64,000 bases of DNA from Paracoccaceae bacterium (GTDB lineage Bacteria; Pseudomonadota; Alphaproteobacteria; Rhodobacterales; Rhodobacteraceae): positions 58,368 through 122,367 of the forward strand of contig CANNIA010000008.1 in assembly GCA_947504705.1 (NCBI GenBank), read 5' to 3'. The stretch's first letter is position 1, and each line of letters begins with the position of its first letter. Below are positions 1-8,064 of this stretch, in pieces. Position numbers and translations under genes: made by a program. Under the pieces are notes generated by a model, which had not been told where the DNA came from, ran no database searches, and was given only the letters and a program-made list of their open reading frames with translations.

Positions 1-222
1 AGCGCCCGCGTCAGCAATGGCGTTACCCATGTAGTTTTGCGGCGTACCGCCACCCATGGGAGAAACAGCCCCGAGCAAAGTAAGGGGATTAAACCCGAAC
101 TTGTCGGAGGCTTTCATGATGCCCTTCACATGAGAAAAGGCATTCTGACCAGCCGTGGGAGGGTCTTTAGCGAAAAGCCCACCCAGAAGCGAAGCACCGG
201 CAGCGATGATTGAAGGGTCCAT
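1..222 (-). CDS. Putative microvirus DNA pilot protein (VP2/H-like), N-terminal part
   Basis: The frame starts at ATG 222 (minus) and stays open to the window edge, giving 74 residues. It begins MDPSIIAAGASLLGGLF, a short hydrophobic Gly/Ala-rich N-terminus, and later has KFGFNPLTLLGA. Both resemble the pilot (DNA-injection) proteins of small ssDNA phages of the Microviridae as I remember them, where such a start is followed by a 'GFNPLTLLGA' motif. It is the third gene of a tightly packed leftward run (224-448 ends one base upstream) that begins beside a dif-like site. This suits an integrated microvirus, but the capsid and replication genes that would prove it lie outside the window. It could instead be another small phage structural protein. 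Confidence 0.5.
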   Translation of the reverse strand, partial: MDPSIIAAGASLLGGLFAKDPPTAGQNAFSHVKGIMKASDKFGFNPLTLLGAVSPMGGGTPQNYMGNAIADAGA

Positions 223-223
223 A

Positions 224-448
224 TCAGACCCCCATAACGCGCGCCGCGACGATCACGTCGCGACGGACAGACTTATCAGCGCGCCAGAAAATATCAGCGA
301 CCATTTCAACCGCAACATCATAACCAGCATCCGGCAGACTATCGTCAAACCGAAGACAGACCAACCGCCGCACCGCCTCCTCATACGACGAGACAGGCAG
401 GCGGTCATGTTGCTGCAAGCTAGGCTTGCGATACACGCGGCCGGTCAT
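224..448 (-). CDS. Small hypothetical protein in putative microvirus element
   Basis: This 74-residue product begins MTGRVYRKP. I chose ATG 448 because it overlaps the stop of the upstream gene as ATGA; a GTG four codons earlier is also possible. There is no signal peptide or membrane segment. The middle is acidic and contains 'YEEAVRRLVCLRF'. I do not recognise the family. Its overlap with 445-630 and its one-base gap to the pilot-like gene at 222 show one compact transcription unit, as in small phage genomes. Confidence 0.55.
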   Translation of the reverse strand: MTGRVYRKPSLQQHDRLPVSSYEEAVRRLVCLRFDDSLPDAGYDVAVEMVADIFWRADKSVRRDVIVAARVMGV

Positions 449-630
449 TTCGACGGCCACATTTTGCGCGACACGAGGTCAACGCAGAGAAGCAGAACGA
501 CCGTAACGGCGTTTGCTACAGAAGCCTCACTTTGAGCGGCAAGGCCGACGCCGACAAGCGCCCCGGCCAGAACAGAACCCGCGCGAAGCGCGAGAGGATG
601 GAAAACTTGTTCAAGAACCAGTTTCTTCAT
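445..630 (-). CDS. Small membrane protein in putative microvirus element
   Basis: The product is 61 residues long: a basic or neutral N-terminus, a Gly/Ala/Val-rich hydrophobic stretch at about residues 17-32, and a second at about 40-54 (ANAVTVVLLLCVDLV), then a basic tail. A GAGGTG ribosome site lies about six bases before ATG 630. It is the first gene of the leftward phage-like unit, and its C-terminus overlaps the next gene by 4 bases. The size and two-segment membrane topology would suit a lysis or holin-like role, but this is only a guess; no diagnostic motif is present. Confidence 0.5.
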   Translation of the reverse strand: MKKLVLEQVFHPLALRAGSVLAGALVGVGLAAQSEASVANAVTVVLLLCVDLVSRKMWPSK

Positions 631-671
631 AGAGACACCTCACAGGGTTGCAGATGCCCCACCCTATACAG

Positions 672-699
672 ATATCGTATAATCAGTATTATGTAATAT
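672..699. other. dif-like XerC/XerD recombination site
   Basis: A 28-base stretch has the architecture of bacterial dif. The left arm (672-682) ends CGTATAA, a 6-base centre follows (683-688), and the right arm (689-699) is TTATGTAATAT. In the E. coli site the left arm ends CGCATAA and the right arm is TTATGTTAAAT, so the right arm matches at 9 of 11 positions. It lies between the phage-like genes and rpe. Microviruses are known to integrate at dif using host XerCD, so this is the expected junction. It could instead be the phage-borne copy or a chance match. Confidence 0.55.
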
Positions 700-764
700 A
701 ATGCTTGCTGGAAAGGCGGCCATTGCCGATATATGACGCCCGCAAGCCCTTTGGAGCCTGCCCC

Positions 765-1454
765 ATGTTCGACCGTTCCATCAAGATCGCCCCATCCATC
801 CTTGCCGCCGATTTCGCAAATATTGGCGCTGAATGCCGTGCCATCGAAGCACAAGGCGCGGATTGGGTGCATGTCGATGTGATGGATGGCCATTTTGTGC
901 CGAACCTGACCTTCGGCCCGGCGATGTGTGCCGCCATTCGCCCGCATATCAAGGGTGTGATGGACGTTCACCTGATGATCTCGCCCGTGGATGTCTATCT
1001 TGACGCCTATGCCAAGGCCGGTGCCGATGTGATCACTGCGCATGTCGAAGCTGGCCCGCACATTCACAGAACGCTGCAAGCCATTCGTTCTCTTGGGAAA
1101 AAGTCTGGCGTTGCCCTCAACCCCGGCACGCCGGTCGAGGCTGTGGCAGAGCTGATGGACATGGTCGATCTCGTCTGCGTGATGACGGTGAACCCCGGTT
1201 TCGGCGGCCAGAGCTTCATCGAAAGCCAGGTGACCAAGATCCTGCGCCTGCGCCAGATGATTGGGGACCGTCCAATACACATCGAAATCGATGGCGGCAT
1301 CACGGTAACGACGGCTCCGATGGTTGCAAAAGCCGGGGCCGATGTGCTCGTGGCGGGTTCTGCGGCCTTCAAGGGCGGCTCGGTCGACAGCCCCGCCCCC
1401 TATGGCGTGAACATCCAGGCAATCCGGGCGGCAGCCGAGGCAGCAAGAGCCTGA
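765..1454 (+). CDS. rpe: Ribulose-phosphate 3-epimerase
   Basis: This enzyme interconverts ribulose 5-phosphate and xylulose 5-phosphate in the pentose phosphate and Calvin pathways, in the cytoplasm. The 229-residue TIM barrel shows the family blocks IAPSILAADF at the N-terminus, HVDVMDGHFVPNLTFG with the metal-binding His and Asp, DVHLMI, the VMTVNPGFGGQ phosphate loop and EIDGGI near the C-terminus. I chose ATG 765 (MFDRSIK); the frame extends upstream to 705, but that would add 20 residues unlike the family. It stands alone, with the dif-like site and phage-like genes upstream and a LuxR regulator downstream. Confidence 0.95.
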   Translation: MFDRSIKIAPSILAADFANIGAECRAIEAQGADWVHVDVMDGHFVPNLTFGPAMCAAIRPHIKGVMDVHLMISPVDVYLDAYAKAGADVITAHVEAGPHIHRTLQAIRSLGKKSGVALNPGTPVEAVAELMDMVDLVCVMTVNPGFGGQSFIESQVTKILRLRQMIGDRPIHIEIDGGITVTTAPMVAKAGADVLVAGSAAFKGGSVDSPAPYGVNIQAIRAAAEAARA

Positions 1455-1600
1455 CCGCCCTCCCCTGCCTTAACAATGGCAAGTCAGGGAATCCTTACCC
1501 AAAGCCTCGACAGGATCGAAAACCGACCCTATCACTGCACTTGGCCAAGAAGTTAGCGGTCGCGCGCGTCATGGCTGGTGAGAAGGACCCCGGGGGTAAC

Positions 1601-2386
1601 ATGAGTGACAAGACTTTGCTTGTTCTGCTGAACAGGATCGCGGCTTCGGTCAGCATTGATGAGGCTTGGGGGCTGGCCACCGACCATTTTGCCAGCCTGG
1701 GCTTCAAGCGCGCGAACTATGGATATACGCGGTTTCGCCACCTGAAAACCATCGGCGACCCGGATGATGCGCTGTTCCTGACAACCTGCGACGCCGAATT
1801 CGTGCGGCGGTATTTCCAGGGTGGTTTCTTTGCCAAAACCCCAATTTTCCGCTGGTGCGAACGTAACTCTGGCTCTTGCACCTGGACATGGGTCAAAGAA
1901 GCCTTTGAAAAAGGACAGCTTGCGCCCGAGGAGGCAGAGGCGGTCAAGCAAAACGCCATGACCGGCGTGACTGCTGGCATGTCGATCAGCTTTCCTGATG
2001 CTTCCTCGCGGTCCAAGGGGGCGTTGGGGCTGATTGCCGATCCCGGGATCAGCCAGGCTGATGTCGACGCGATCTACGCTGAAAAGCGCGAAGAGATCGT
2101 GGCCGTGGCCAACATGATGCATTTGGCCATCGTTCACCTGCCCCAACTGTCCCGCCGCCGGGCCCTGAGCCCGCGTCAGCGCGAGTCGTTGGAGTGGGTG
2201 GCCGACGGCAAGACCACGCAGGACGTGGCGCTTTTGATGGGTGTTTCGGCGGCGATGGTGGAAAAACATCTGCGGCTGGCGCGGGAGGCTCTGGCTGTGG
2301 AAACCACTGCTCAAGCCGTCGCCAAGGGGGCCTTGCTGAACATGATCTTTCAGCGCATGCCTGAAATGGCCCAGGCTGCCCGCTAG
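1601..2386 (+). CDS. LuxR-family autoinducer-binding regulator (LuxR solo)
   Basis: The protein has an N-terminal region of about 170 residues resembling the acyl-homoserine-lactone binding domain (aromatic-rich, including NYGYTRFRH) and a C-terminal LuxR helix-turn-helix beginning LSPRQRESLEWVADGKT. It should bind DNA as a dimer in response to a small ligand. No luxI-type synthase is visible anywhere in the window, so it is a solo. The start is uncertain: ATG 1601 (MSDKTLL) fits the domain best, but the frame is open from 1541 with another ATG at 1571. A 17-base palindrome follows the stop by three bases. Confidence 0.8.
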   Translation: MSDKTLLVLLNRIAASVSIDEAWGLATDHFASLGFKRANYGYTRFRHLKTIGDPDDALFLTTCDAEFVRRYFQGGFFAKTPIFRWCERNSGSCTWTWVKEAFEKGQLAPEEAEAVKQNAMTGVTAGMSISFPDASSRSKGALGLIADPGISQADVDAIYAEKREEIVAVANMMHLAIVHLPQLSRRRALSPRQRESLEWVADGKTTQDVALLMGVSAAMVEKHLRLAREALAVETTAQAVAKGALLNMIFQRMPEMAQAAR

Positions 2387-2389
2387 GGT

Positions 2390-2406
2390 CTGTCCACGGT
2401 GGACAG
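2390..2406. repeat. 17-base palindrome after luxR-type gene
   Basis: CTGTCCACGGTGGACAG is palindromic except for its central base and starts three bases after the LuxR stop. The same 17-mer, inverted, occurs at 31008-31024 beside another stop codon. It could form a hairpin of 7 pairs with a 3-base loop, but no T-run follows, so it is a poor intrinsic terminator. It could be a protein-binding site or a dispersed repeat. Confidence 0.6.
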
Positions 2407-2770
2407 GTTTCTCTTAGCGCATGATTGCAACGCCTTAGCTGCGGGCGTTAACGAATTCGCAAGAGTTTTAGCGCTGCTGCGCGTGGGCTGGATGGGCGGG
2501 CCCGAGGGTCGGGTATTCCCGACTATCCTGACCCTACGTCATCTGCGAAAAGATCTGTGTTGCCAAGGCGCAAGCCAAGGCAACGGCGGATCGGCAGTAT
2601 GTTGGCTGACACCGCATTCTTGATGCAAGGCCGGAATTTCAGGCGGCCAGATTTCACCTTGCCCTTCCCTCCCCCTTCCCCTGGGGCCTTGGGCGAGTGA
2701 TGACGGCGCGGTCCCCTCCCCGGATCGCGCCGTTTCCATTCTGCACCTTTGGTAACGAGTGAAAAGGTAA
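2407..2770. other. Intergenic region with no recognised gene
   Basis: No convincing coding frame is seen between the LuxR gene and the tsf terminator. The overlapping short frames on the minus strand have no start context or family resemblance. A pyrimidine-rich tract lies at about 2658-2690. Confidence 0.5.
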
Positions 2771-2796
2771 GGGCCGGTGCATCACTGCACCGGCCC
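2771..2796 (-). terminator. Intrinsic terminator of rpsB-tsf
   Basis: A perfect 11-base-pair stem (GGGCCGGTGCA with its complement, 4-base loop) is followed on the minus strand by TTACCTTTTC. It sits 26 bases downstream of the tsf stop in the right orientation. Confidence 0.8.
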
Positions 2797-2822
2797 CCGT
2801 ACATTTTCGCGATCAGATCAGA

Positions 2823-3731
2823 TCAGCCTTGAAGCGCCTTGGCGACTTCGGCGGCAAAATCTTCCTGCTTCTTCTCGATGCCTTCGCCGACAGCGACGCG
2901 GGCATAGCCGGTGATTTCGACGCCCGCTTCCTTGGCCGCGGCTTCCACGGTCAGGTCGGGGTTGATCACGAAGGCCTGACCCAGCAGCGTGTTTTCCGCA
3001 AGGAAACGCTTCATCCGGCCCGGGATGATGTTGTTGTGGATCACGGCATCGGGCTTTGGCTTGGCCGAGGCTGCGTTCTCTTCCAGCGCCTTGGCGGTCT
3101 GGACGGCCAGTTCCCGCTCCAGCACTGCCGGATCAAGGCTGGCTTCCGACAGCGACAGCGGCGAGGTCGCAGCGATATGCATTGCGAACTGCTTGCCGAT
3201 GGCTTGCGCCTTGTCGGCCGGGCCATTCAGCGCGACGAGAACGCCGATCTTGCCCATGCCATCCGCAGCGGCGTTGTGGACATACGAGACCACGGTCGAG
3301 CCTTCCAGCACATGCATGCGGCGGAAGGTCATGTTCTCGCCGATGCGGGAAATGGCTTCCTGCACCACGGTGTCCACGGTCTTGCCGTTCAGCTGCGCGG
3401 CTTTCACCACTTCGACGGACTCGCCAACCGTCAGGGCAACATTGGCCACATCGCGCACCAGCGCCTGGAAATCGGCGTTCTTGGCGACAAAGTCGGTTTC
3501 CGAGTTGATCTCGACCGCGACACCGCGACCGTTCGACACGGCCACGCCGATCAGGCCTTCGGCAGCGACGCGGTCAGCCTTCTTGGCGGCCTTGGCAAGG
3601 CCCTTGGTGCGCAGCCAGTCGACAGCGGCTTCCATGTCGCCGTTGACCTCGGTCAGGGCTTTCTTGACATCCATCATGCCTGCGCCGGTCGAATCGCGCA
3701 GTTCCTTCACCATCTGGGCGGTGATCGTCAT
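2823..3731 (-). CDS. tsf: Translation elongation factor Ts
   Basis: EF-Ts is the cytoplasmic nucleotide exchange factor for EF-Tu. The 302-residue product opens [18 protein letters not shown] and continues into the UBA-like domain with MMDVKKAL, then the core with [14 protein letters not shown] and the C-terminal region with GQAFV. The start is ATG 3731, preceded by AAGGAG at the correct distance; the frame extends about 60 codons upstream into rpsB-tsf spacer sequence, which is not family-like. It follows rpsB by 76 bases, the standard bacterial order, and ends at the intrinsic terminator at 2771-2796. Confidence 0.97.
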   Translation of the reverse strand: MTITAQMVKELRDSTGAGMMDVKKALTEVNGDMEAAVDWLRTKGLAKAAKKADRVAAEGLIGVAVSNGRGVAVEINSETDFVAKNADFQALVRDVANVALTVGESVEVVKAAQLNGKTVDTVVQEAISRIGENMTFRRMHVLEGSTVVSYVHNAAADGMGKIGVLVALNGPADKAQAIGKQFAMHIAATSPLSLSEASLDPAVLERELAVQTAKALEENAASAKPKPDAVIHNNIIPGRMKRFLAENTLLGQAFVINPDLTVEAAAKEAGVEITGYARVAVGEGIEKKQEDFAAEVAKALQG

Positions 3732-3807
3732 GTTTCCCACTCCTTGGAAATGCTGGTCCCGGCGGGGGTAGGCCCGCCGGGTGACAGTGTTGTGACGCAA
3801 AAGCCGA

Positions 3808-4578
3808 TCAGGCTTCGACGGCAGCTTCGGCGACGGCCTCTTCCACGGGTGCCGCTTCCAGCGCGCCAAGGTCGACACCCGCCGCACCCATCTGGGCCGA
3901 CATGCCGTCAAGGGCAGCGCGGGCGATCAGGTCGCAATAAAGCGCGATGGCGCGGGCCGCATCGTCGTTGCCGGGGATCACGTGGGTGACGCCCTTGGGC
4001 GAGCAGTTGGTATCCACGACGCCGACAACCGGGATGCCCAGCTTCTGCGCTTCGAGGATGGCGAGGTCTTCCTTACCAACGTCGATGATGAAGATCAGGT
4101 CCGGGGTGCCGCCCATTTCACGGATCCCGCCAAGGCTGGCCTGCAGCTTGGCCTGGTCACGTTCCATGCCAAGGCGTTCCTTCTTGGTCAGGCCTTCGGC
4201 ACCCGCACCCAGAACTTCGTCAAGATGCTTCAGGCGCTGGATCGAGGCGCTGATGGTCTTCCAGTTGGTCAGCGTGCCGCCAAGCCAACGATGGTTCATG
4301 TAGAACTGCGCGCACTTCTCGGCGGCTTCGGCGACGGGCTTTTGCGCCTGACGCTTGGTGCCAACAAAAAGAATGCGGCCGTTCTTGGCAACCGTGTCGC
4401 GCACGATCTTCAGAGCCGCGTCCAGAAGGGGAACGGTCTGGGTCAGGTCGAGAATGTGAATGCCGTTGCGGTCACCATAGATATACTCGCCCATCTTGGG
4501 GTTCCAGCGAGCGGTCTGGTGGCCATAGTGAACGCCAGCTTCCAACAGCTGACGCATGGTGAACTCGGGAAGAGCCAT
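3808..4578 (-). CDS. rpsB: 30S ribosomal protein S2
   Basis: S2 is a structural protein of the small ribosomal subunit. The 256-residue sequence begins [17 protein letters not shown], then shows the signature [11 protein letters not shown] and the block [17 protein letters not shown]. The C-terminus is Ala/Glu-rich, as often in alphaproteobacteria. It heads the rpsB-tsf operon and has a plausible promoter at 4700-4728, giving a leader of roughly 115 bases. S2 is known to repress its own operon through the leader in several bacteria, which could apply here. Confidence 0.97.
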   Translation of the reverse strand: MALPEFTMRQLLEAGVHYGHQTARWNPKMGEYIYGDRNGIHILDLTQTVPLLDAALKIVRDTVAKNGRILFVGTKRQAQKPVAEAAEKCAQFYMNHRWLGGTLTNWKTISASIQRLKHLDEVLGAGAEGLTKKERLGMERDQAKLQASLGGIREMGGTPDLIFIIDVGKEDLAILEAQKLGIPVVGVVDTNCSPKGVTHVIPGNDDAARAIALYCDLIARAALDGMSAQMGAAGVDLGALEAAPVEEAVAEAAVEA

Positions 4579-4699
4579 GCCTTATCCTTTTCCGGTTTGA
4601 ACCTTGATGAGGCCGTCTTCACCCCCGAATGGGAGCAACCGGCGGACCGCACGGGATTTCTCCCCGCAACGGACCAAGCCTCACCTGTGAAGTGGCGCG

Positions 4700-4728
4700 C
4701 GTATAGGGGGTTTCATTTGCGTGCGCAA
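4700..4728 (-). promoter_or_regulatory. Candidate promoter of rpsB-tsf
   Basis: On the minus strand a -35 element TTGCGC (4728-4723) is 17 bases from a -10 element TATACG (4705-4700). Transcription would begin near 4693, downstream of the stop of the preceding DUF2461 gene. Confidence 0.5.
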
Positions 4729-4738
4729 GAGCTGGCAG

Positions 4739-5413
4739 TCAGCCAAGCAGCCAGTCCATCACACCAAGATGCGCCCGGGTGATCGCGGCAAGCTTGTCCG
4801 GGGCTGCAGGTGTGAACAGCCAATCCGGCGGTGGCAAGTTGGTCTGCGTCCGCACGATCAGGCTTTTGCGTCTTAGAAGATGGTCCCAATCCGGTGCGGC
4901 AGCGTAGCCCTTGGGGATCCGGACAAGTTCTGGCGGGTCCAGCGTGCTCTGCACCGCCTCCGCCGCCTCCAACGCCTGCATCAGCCGCGCCCTGTCTTTT
5001 GGATCGCAGATCCGCTGCCGCATCCGGTCCAACGCTGCCGGTTCCAGCCCGTACTGCCCTGCCCCATATCCCAATCCGCCCGCCGTCAGCACCAGATGCA
5101 TGCCAGGCACCTTGTTGAAGGCCGGGCCGGTTGACAGGATGACATGTAGCCACGGTTGATAGGGACCTTTGTCCACCGAAAACCGGGTATCCCGGTGAAT
5201 CCGGCGCAGCGATTGATTCAGCTTTGGCACCGCAAGCAGCCTTGGGCTCATGGCTTCACAATGCGGTCCAAGGGCGGCGATCAGATCGAGACCGGCAGCA
5301 AGCCATTGCGCCTTGTATTCAGCGCGACGGCTTTCGAACCAGTCGCGGTTATTGTGGTCGCGAAGATCGCGCAGAAACTGGAAGGTCGCGCGCGGCAGTC
5401 CGGCATAACTCAT
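4739..5413 (-). CDS. DUF2461 / TIGR02453 family protein
   Basis: This 224-residue cytoplasmic protein of unknown biochemical role shows the family pattern: F-L-R-D-L-x-x-H-N-N-R-D-W-F-E near the N-terminus, RRIHRDTRFSVDKGPY in the middle, and the following LHVILS and LVLTAGGLGYGAGQY. The family is about 210-230 residues, so it is full length. I chose ATG 5413 (MSYAGLP); the frame runs further upstream but the extra residues are low-quality. It is divergent from the sugar-kinase gene starting at 5506, with 92 bases between. Confidence 0.85.
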   Translation of the reverse strand: MSYAGLPRATFQFLRDLRDHNNRDWFESRRAEYKAQWLAAGLDLIAALGPHCEAMSPRLLAVPKLNQSLRRIHRDTRFSVDKGPYQPWLHVILSTGPAFNKVPGMHLVLTAGGLGYGAGQYGLEPAALDRMRQRICDPKDRARLMQALEAAEAVQSTLDPPELVRIPKGYAAAPDWDHLLRRKSLIVRTQTNLPPPDWLFTPAAPDKLAAITRAHLGVMDWLLG

Positions 5414-5505
5414 GGTCCGCTCCTTTGCAGGGGACTGTGCCATGTGGCAGGACCGGCGCAAAGGGGGTGGTTGACCCCGGACTTGGGAACCACGATGAAG
5501 GCACC

Positions 5506-6396
5506 ATGACACCTGACATCCTTTGCATCGGCTCGATCCTTTGGGACATCATCGGCCGCTCGCCCACCTCGATGCGGCTTGGGTCGGATGTGCCGGGCCG
5601 TATCACGCGGCTGCCCGGTGGTGTTGCGATGAACATCGCGATGACGCTGCGCCGCTTCGGGCTGAACCCGGCGATCCTGACCACCATCGGGCGCGATCCG
5701 GAAGGTGACGAGCTTATCGCCGCCTGCGACCGGATGGGTCTGGTCACCGCCCATGTCTACCGCTCCGACGATCTGCCGACCGACCGCTACATGGCCGTCG
5801 AAGGGGCCAATGGCCTTATCGCCGCGATTGCGGACGCCCATTCGCTGGAGGCGGCGGGCGACAAGATCCTTCGGCCTCTTGCCGACGGCACCCTTGGCAG
5901 CGCCGATCACCCCTGGACCGGCCTCATCGCGCTTGACGGCAACCTGACCGAAGGCCTTTTGTCCGACATCGCCGCCTCTTCCCTTTTTGTCGCCGCCGAC
6001 CTGCGCGTGGCCCCGGCCTCGCCCGGCAAAGCCAAACGCCTTCTGCCGCTGATCGCGCATCCCACGGCCACGCTTTACGTCAACCTCGAAGAGGCCAATA
6101 TTCTCGCCCGGTCCGAACATTCCACCGCTGCCACGGCGGCAGAGGCGCTGCTGGCGCGGGGTGCCGGTCATGTTCTGGTCACCGACGGCGGCAAACTCGC
6201 AGCCGAAGGTCGCCGGGGTGCAGGTGTGATCGAAGGCCAACCACCGCATGTGCTGGTCACCCGTGTCACTGGCGCCGGCGATACCTTCATGGCCGCGCAT
6301 CTGGTCGCGGAACGGCGCGGAGCATCGCGTCAGGAAGCACTGGACGAAGCCCTTCGCGCTGCCGCCACCTATGTCTCGGGAGAGATCGGAACATGA
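5506..6396 (+). CDS. psuK: PfkB-family carbohydrate kinase, probable pseudouridine kinase
   Basis: The 296-residue ribokinase-fold protein should phosphorylate pseudouridine at the 5' position. It has the N-terminal family start ILCIGSILWDIIGRS, the Gly-rich substrate segment LPGGVAMNIAMTLRRFG, and the C-terminal signature TGAGDTF, whose Asp259 is the expected catalytic base. The pseudouridine assignment rests on its neighbour: its stop overlaps the start of psuG by 4 bases, so the two should be translated together. Out of context it would be called only a PfkB-family sugar kinase. ATG 5506 was chosen because PfkB homology starts there. Confidence 0.85.
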   Translation: MTPDILCIGSILWDIIGRSPTSMRLGSDVPGRITRLPGGVAMNIAMTLRRFGLNPAILTTIGRDPEGDELIAACDRMGLVTAHVYRSDDLPTDRYMAVEGANGLIAAIADAHSLEAAGDKILRPLADGTLGSADHPWTGLIALDGNLTEGLLSDIAASSLFVAADLRVAPASPGKAKRLLPLIAHPTATLYVNLEEANILARSEHSTAATAAEALLARGAGHVLVTDGGKLAAEGRRGAGVIEGQPPHVLVTRVTGAGDTFMAAHLVAERRGASRQEALDEALRAAATYVSGEIGT

Positions 6397-7310
6397 CCTT
6401 GCCCCTTCACTATTCGCCCGAAGTTGCCAAGGCGCGGGTCAAGGGTCTACCGATCGTCGCCTTGGAAAGCACGATCATCACCCACGGCATGCCCTTTCCG
6501 CAGAACGTCGAAACCGCCCGTCTGGTCGACGCCGAAGTGCGTGCCAATGGTGCTGTGCCCGCGACAATCGCGATCATGGACCACAAAATCCACATTGGCC
6601 TGACTTCGAACGAACTGGATCAACTCGGGCAAGCCAAAGGCGTGGCCAAGCTTTCCCGCGCCGACCTTGCCGCTTGCCTCGTTTCGGGAGGAACCGGGGC
6701 CACAACCGTCGCCGCAACGATGATCTGCGCCCGGCTGGCCGGGATTTCAGTCTTCGCCACCGGCGGCATCGGCGGTGTGCATCGCGGGGCGGAAACCAGC
6801 TTCGACATCTCAGCCGACCTGCGTGAACTCGCGGAAACCCACGTCACGGTCGTCGCTGCCGGGGCCAAGGCGATCCTTGATCTCCCAAAGACGTTGGAAG
6901 TGCTGGAAACCCTTGGCGTCCCCGTCATCACTTTTGGCCAAGACGATTTCCCCGCCTTCTGGTCGCGCTCGTCGGGGCTGAAGGCCCCGCTGCGGATGGA
7001 CAGCGCTTCCGCTATCGCCGCCGCCCACCTGATGCGCGGCACCCTTGGCCTGCCCGGCGGCCAGCTCGTCGCCAATCCGATTCCCCCCGTCGCCGAAATC
7101 CCGCGCGAAGAAATCCTGCCCCATATCGAGGCCGCCCTGGCCGAGGCTTCCGCCCAAGGGATCGCCGCCAAATCGGTTACCCCATTCCTTCTGCAGCGCA
7201 TCTTTGAATTGACCAAAGGCCGCTCGCTGGCTTCAAACATCGCGCTCGTCCTTAACAATGCGCGATTAGCCGCCGAAATCGCCCGCGAAATCACCGGCCG
7301 GGCCAAATGA
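6393..7310 (+). CDS. psuG: Pseudouridine-5'-phosphate glycosidase
   Basis: PsuG splits pseudouridine 5'-phosphate to uracil and ribose 5-phosphate, completing pseudouridine salvage begun by the kinase upstream. The 305-residue protein has the family blocks ALESTIITHGMPFPQN near the N-terminus, CLVSGGTGATTVAATM with FATGGIGGVHRGAE in the middle, and the C-terminal region with NPIPP and SLASNIALVLNNARLAAEIA. Length matches the family. The start at ATG 6393 overlaps the kinase stop. A stem-loop follows at 7313-7342. Confidence 0.95.
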   Translation: MTLPLHYSPEVAKARVKGLPIVALESTIITHGMPFPQNVETARLVDAEVRANGAVPATIAIMDHKIHIGLTSNELDQLGQAKGVAKLSRADLAACLVSGGTGATTVAATMICARLAGISVFATGGIGGVHRGAETSFDISADLRELAETHVTVVAAGAKAILDLPKTLEVLETLGVPVITFGQDDFPAFWSRSSGLKAPLRMDSASAIAAAHLMRGTLGLPGGQLVANPIPPVAEIPREEILPHIEAALAEASAQGIAAKSVTPFLLQRIFELTKGRSLASNIALVLNNARLAAEIAREITGRAK

Positions 7311-7312
7311 GC

Positions 7313-7342
7313 CCGTCCGTCCCCTTTGCAAGTGACGGACGG
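7313..7342 (+). terminator. Probable terminator hairpin after psuG
   Basis: A 9-base-pair stem (CCGTCCGTC and GACGGACGG) with a 12-base loop begins three bases after the psuG stop and is followed by TTTCAT. The T-run is weak, so termination may be partial. Confidence 0.55.
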
Positions 7343-7383
7343 TTTCATAGATTGCGATACGCCCCATTCCTTTCGAGGCCAGA

Positions 7384-8064
7384 ATGACCGAACTCCACCC
7401 CATCCCACGCCGCGGCTTTCTTGCAGGTCTTCGCGCAAGCTTCCTGACGGGACTGGTGGTTGTCCTGCCAATCGGGCTCACGATCTATTTCGTCTGGGCC
7501 GTGATCGGCTGGATCGATGGTTGGATTCTGCCGCTGATCCCAGCAAGCTATCAGCCGAACGCGCTTATCGCCTGGATGCTTGGGCCGGACTACGAATTCC
7601 CGGTCCGGGGCGTCGGCGTCCTTGTGTTCCTGTTTGGCACGATCCTGGTCGGTTGGATGGCCAAGGGCCTGATCGGTCGCTCGGTCATTCGCTCGGGTGA
7701 GGATATGGTCAATCGTATGCCTGTCGTCCGCTCGGTCTATGGTGCGATTAAGCAGGTGGCGGAAACCTTCTTCGACAAGAAAGAGAAAAGCTTCGACAAG
7801 GTCGTGCTGGTCGAATTCCCTGGCGCCGGTAGCTGGGCACTTGGCTTTGTCTCGACCCGCCCGAAAGGGGAACTGGCCGAGAGGCTGGCCGCGCTTGGGC
7901 CGGACATGTCTGCGGTCTTTGTCGGTCTGACGCCCTTTACCTCTGGGATGCTTTTGTTCGTGCCGACCAAGGATCTGATCATCATGGACATGGGCGTTGA
8001 TGACGCGGCCAAGCTGATCGTTTCCGGCGGGCTGGTCTATCCCCAACCCAAGGATCAAGACTAA
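7384..8064 (+). CDS. DUF502 family membrane protein
   Basis: This 226-residue inner-membrane protein has two strong hydrophobic segments near the N-terminus (about residues 15-42, LTGLVVVLPIGLTIYFVW, and about 75-98, GVGVLVFLFGTILVGW). A soluble C-terminal part follows, with the family blocks RMPVVRSVYGAIKQV and VLVEFPGAGSWALGFVS. The family's role is unknown. It converges with the patatin gene, the two coding ends overlapping by 4 bases. Confidence 0.88.
   Translation: MTELHPIPRRGFLAGLRASFLTGLVVVLPIGLTIYFVWAVIGWIDGWILPLIPASYQPNALIAWMLGPDYEFPVRGVGVLVFLFGTILVGWMAKGLIGRSVIRSGEDMVNRMPVVRSVYGAIKQVAETFFDKKEKSFDKVVLVEFPGAGSWALGFVSTRPKGELAERLAALGPDMSAVFVGLTPFTSGMLLFVPTKDLIIMDMGVDDAAKLIVSGGLVYPQPKDQD

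Noticed and set aside
2829..3989. Long plus-strand open frame opposite tsf
   Set aside because: It is the antisense shadow of tsf, an effect of high GC; tsf has a clear start, ribosome site and family motifs.
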